Source: Ignavibacteriales bacterium (lineage in GTDB: Bacteria > Bacteroidota > Ignavibacteria > Ignavibacteriales > Ignavibacteriaceae). Taken from it: a stretch of 64,000 bases of DNA. The number at the start of each line of letters is the position of its first letter. The stretch's first letter is position 1. The stretch covers positions 62,001 to 126,000 of the forward strand of contig JAAYVN010000118.1 in NCBI GenBank assembly GCA_012517155.1, read 5' to 3'. Below, piece by piece: positions 63,183 to 64,000 of the stretch. The notes under the pieces were generated by a model. That model made no database searches. It was not told the origin of the DNA and saw only the letters and a program-made list of their open reading frames with translations. Position numbers and translations under genes: made by a program.

Positions 63183-64000
63183 TTAAATATGAATAGCTTC
63201 CCCGTATGCATTGGCAGCTGCCTCCATTATTGACTCAGACAATGTTGGATGTGCATGAATTGTCTTCAATATGGAATGCCCGGTACCTTCAAGTGACTTA
63301 ACCATTCCAAGCTCAGCAATTAATTCAGTTGCTTCTGCTCCAATAATATGAGCTCCCAAAAGTTCTCCGTACTTTGCATCAAATATTAATTTGACGAACC
63401 CATCTCTTTCTCCAACAGCGAATGCTTTACCGCTTGCCATAAATGGGAACTTTCCAATTTTTAATTCATACCCTGCTTGCCTGGCTTTATCCTCTGTCAA
63501 ACCAATACTCGCTACCTGAGGGAGACAATAAGTACAACCCGGAATTGAATCATAATTAATTGGTTGTATATCTATTCCTTTTATACCTTCAACACAATTT
63601 ATCCCTTCAGCTGATGCAACGTGGGCAAGCCAAGGGGGTCCTATGACGTCCCCAACAGCATAAATATTCTCAATGTTTGTTCTGTAAGTTCGTTTATCCA
63701 CTTTTATATGATTTTTTTCCGTAACAATACCAAGTTGTTCTAATCCTATATTCTCGATGTTGCCAACAACACCTATTGAATTTAAAACTACGTCTGCAAA
63801 AATCTCTTTTGTTTTACTCTCAGATTGTATCTTAAGCAATACCTTATCCCCTTTGACTTCAGCTTTTTCGACACTAGACTTTGTAAGAATCTCTATTCCC
63901 TTCTTTTTAAATATCTTCTCTAAGGTCTGGGAAACTTCTTTGTCCTCGACAGGGAGAATATTTTCAAGCATCTCGACAACGGTTACTTTGGTTCCAAATA
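63183..64000 (-). CDS. lpdA: Dihydrolipoyl dehydrogenase E3, C-terminal part
   Basis: Flavoprotein that reoxidises lipoyl groups with NAD+. The frame continues past the right edge: reading from 64000 gives FGTKVTVVEMLENILPVEDK, the NAD-binding domain of the family, so the N-terminal FAD half and redox disulfide are outside the window. Visible parts are the FAD motif NIYAVGDVIGPPWLAHVA, the TYCLPQVASIGLTE segment and the dimerisation domain ending in HAHPTLSESIMEAA with the catalytic His-Glu pair. First gene of the operon visible here. Confidence 0.95.
   Translation of the reverse strand, partial: FGTKVTVVEMLENILPVEDKEVSQTLEKIFKKKGIEILTKSSVEKAEVKGDKVLLKIQSESKTKEIFADVVLNSIGVVGNIENIGLEQLGIVTEKNHIKVDKRTYRTNIENIYAVGDVIGPPWLAHVASAEGINCVEGIKGIDIQPINYDSIPGCTYCLPQVASIGLTEDKARQAGYELKIGKFPFMASGKAFAVGERDGFVKLIFDAKYGELLGAHIIGAEATELIAELGMVKSLEGTGHSILKTIHAHPTLSESIMEAAANAYGEAIHI

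Overview
The window reads as AT-rich chromosomal DNA of a member of the Ignavibacteria (phylum Ignavibacteriota, Bacteroidota/Chlorobiota superphylum), free-living, with an aerobic or microaerophilic respiratory chain. Grounds for this, by family knowledge rather than a database search: a complete alternative complex III operon joined to a cbb3 oxidase operon with a fused CcoN-CcoO, a type IX secretion C-terminal domain on a secreted enzyme, the Bacteroidota-type 'alternative' GlmU, a fused E1 alpha-beta 2-oxoacid dehydrogenase, and possible TAnnTTTG promoter boxes. No insertion sequence, phage gene, CRISPR array or rRNA was seen.

Layout. 1-2.3 kb (minus): start of a truncated secreted protein, purF, tRNA-Cys, tRNA-Gly and a doubtful small membrane ORF. 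2.3-2.7 kb: intergenic DNA with a strong hairpin terminator and an 11-bp tandem repeat. 2.7-8.4 kb: three amino-acid transporters of different families (NSS, DAACS, APC) and a phosphodiesterase-type lipoprotein coupled to the first. 8.5-12.9 kb (plus): nuoABCDEF, ending in a hairpin without nuoG-N. 13.0-17.2 kb (minus): two paralogous MFS carriers, a ROK sugar kinase and a SIS-domain protein, probably a sugar uptake and phosphorylation set. 17.3-22.3 kb: an AlaX-type editing protein, a very unusual 762-residue STAS plus phosphotransferase fusion, alternative GlmU and nagB. 22.5-29.9 kb (minus): RND adaptor, RND pump, a DUF5009-type membrane acyltransferase overlapping the pump gene, and an acyl-CoA ligase. 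30.0-31.2 kb: an M24 peptidase.

31.6-50.1 kb (minus) is the core of the window: an apparently unbroken run of 18 genes, actA, a 59-codon small gene, actB, actC, actD (fused to a cytochrome c), actF, another monoheme cytochrome c, oxidase subunits III and IV, an unidentified polytopic membrane protein, then ccoI, ccoS, ccoNO, ccoQ, ccoP, ccoG, ccoH/fixH and a SafE/TauE-like copper-handling protein. Gaps are 40 nt or less and many genes overlap, so quinol oxidation (alternative complex III), oxygen reduction (cbb3) and oxidase assembly appear to be made together. Oxidase subunits III and IV are present without subunits I and II.

50.2-64 kb: a T9SS-exported metallophosphatase-like protein with altered metal ligands, a secreted SGNH hydrolase, a POT peptide transporter, an RqcH/NFACT protein, and at the right edge an operon lpdA-lipB-E1-E2-lipA that makes a 2-oxoacid dehydrogenase together with the enzymes that lipoylate it. 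Two related copies of a ~143-bp non-coding repeat, in opposite orientation, sit between convergent genes at 31.3 and 57.6 kb.

The items most worth following are the STAS-kinase fusion, the 59-codon gene between actA and actB, the orphan oxidase subunits with their unidentified membrane neighbour, and the paired intergenic repeat.
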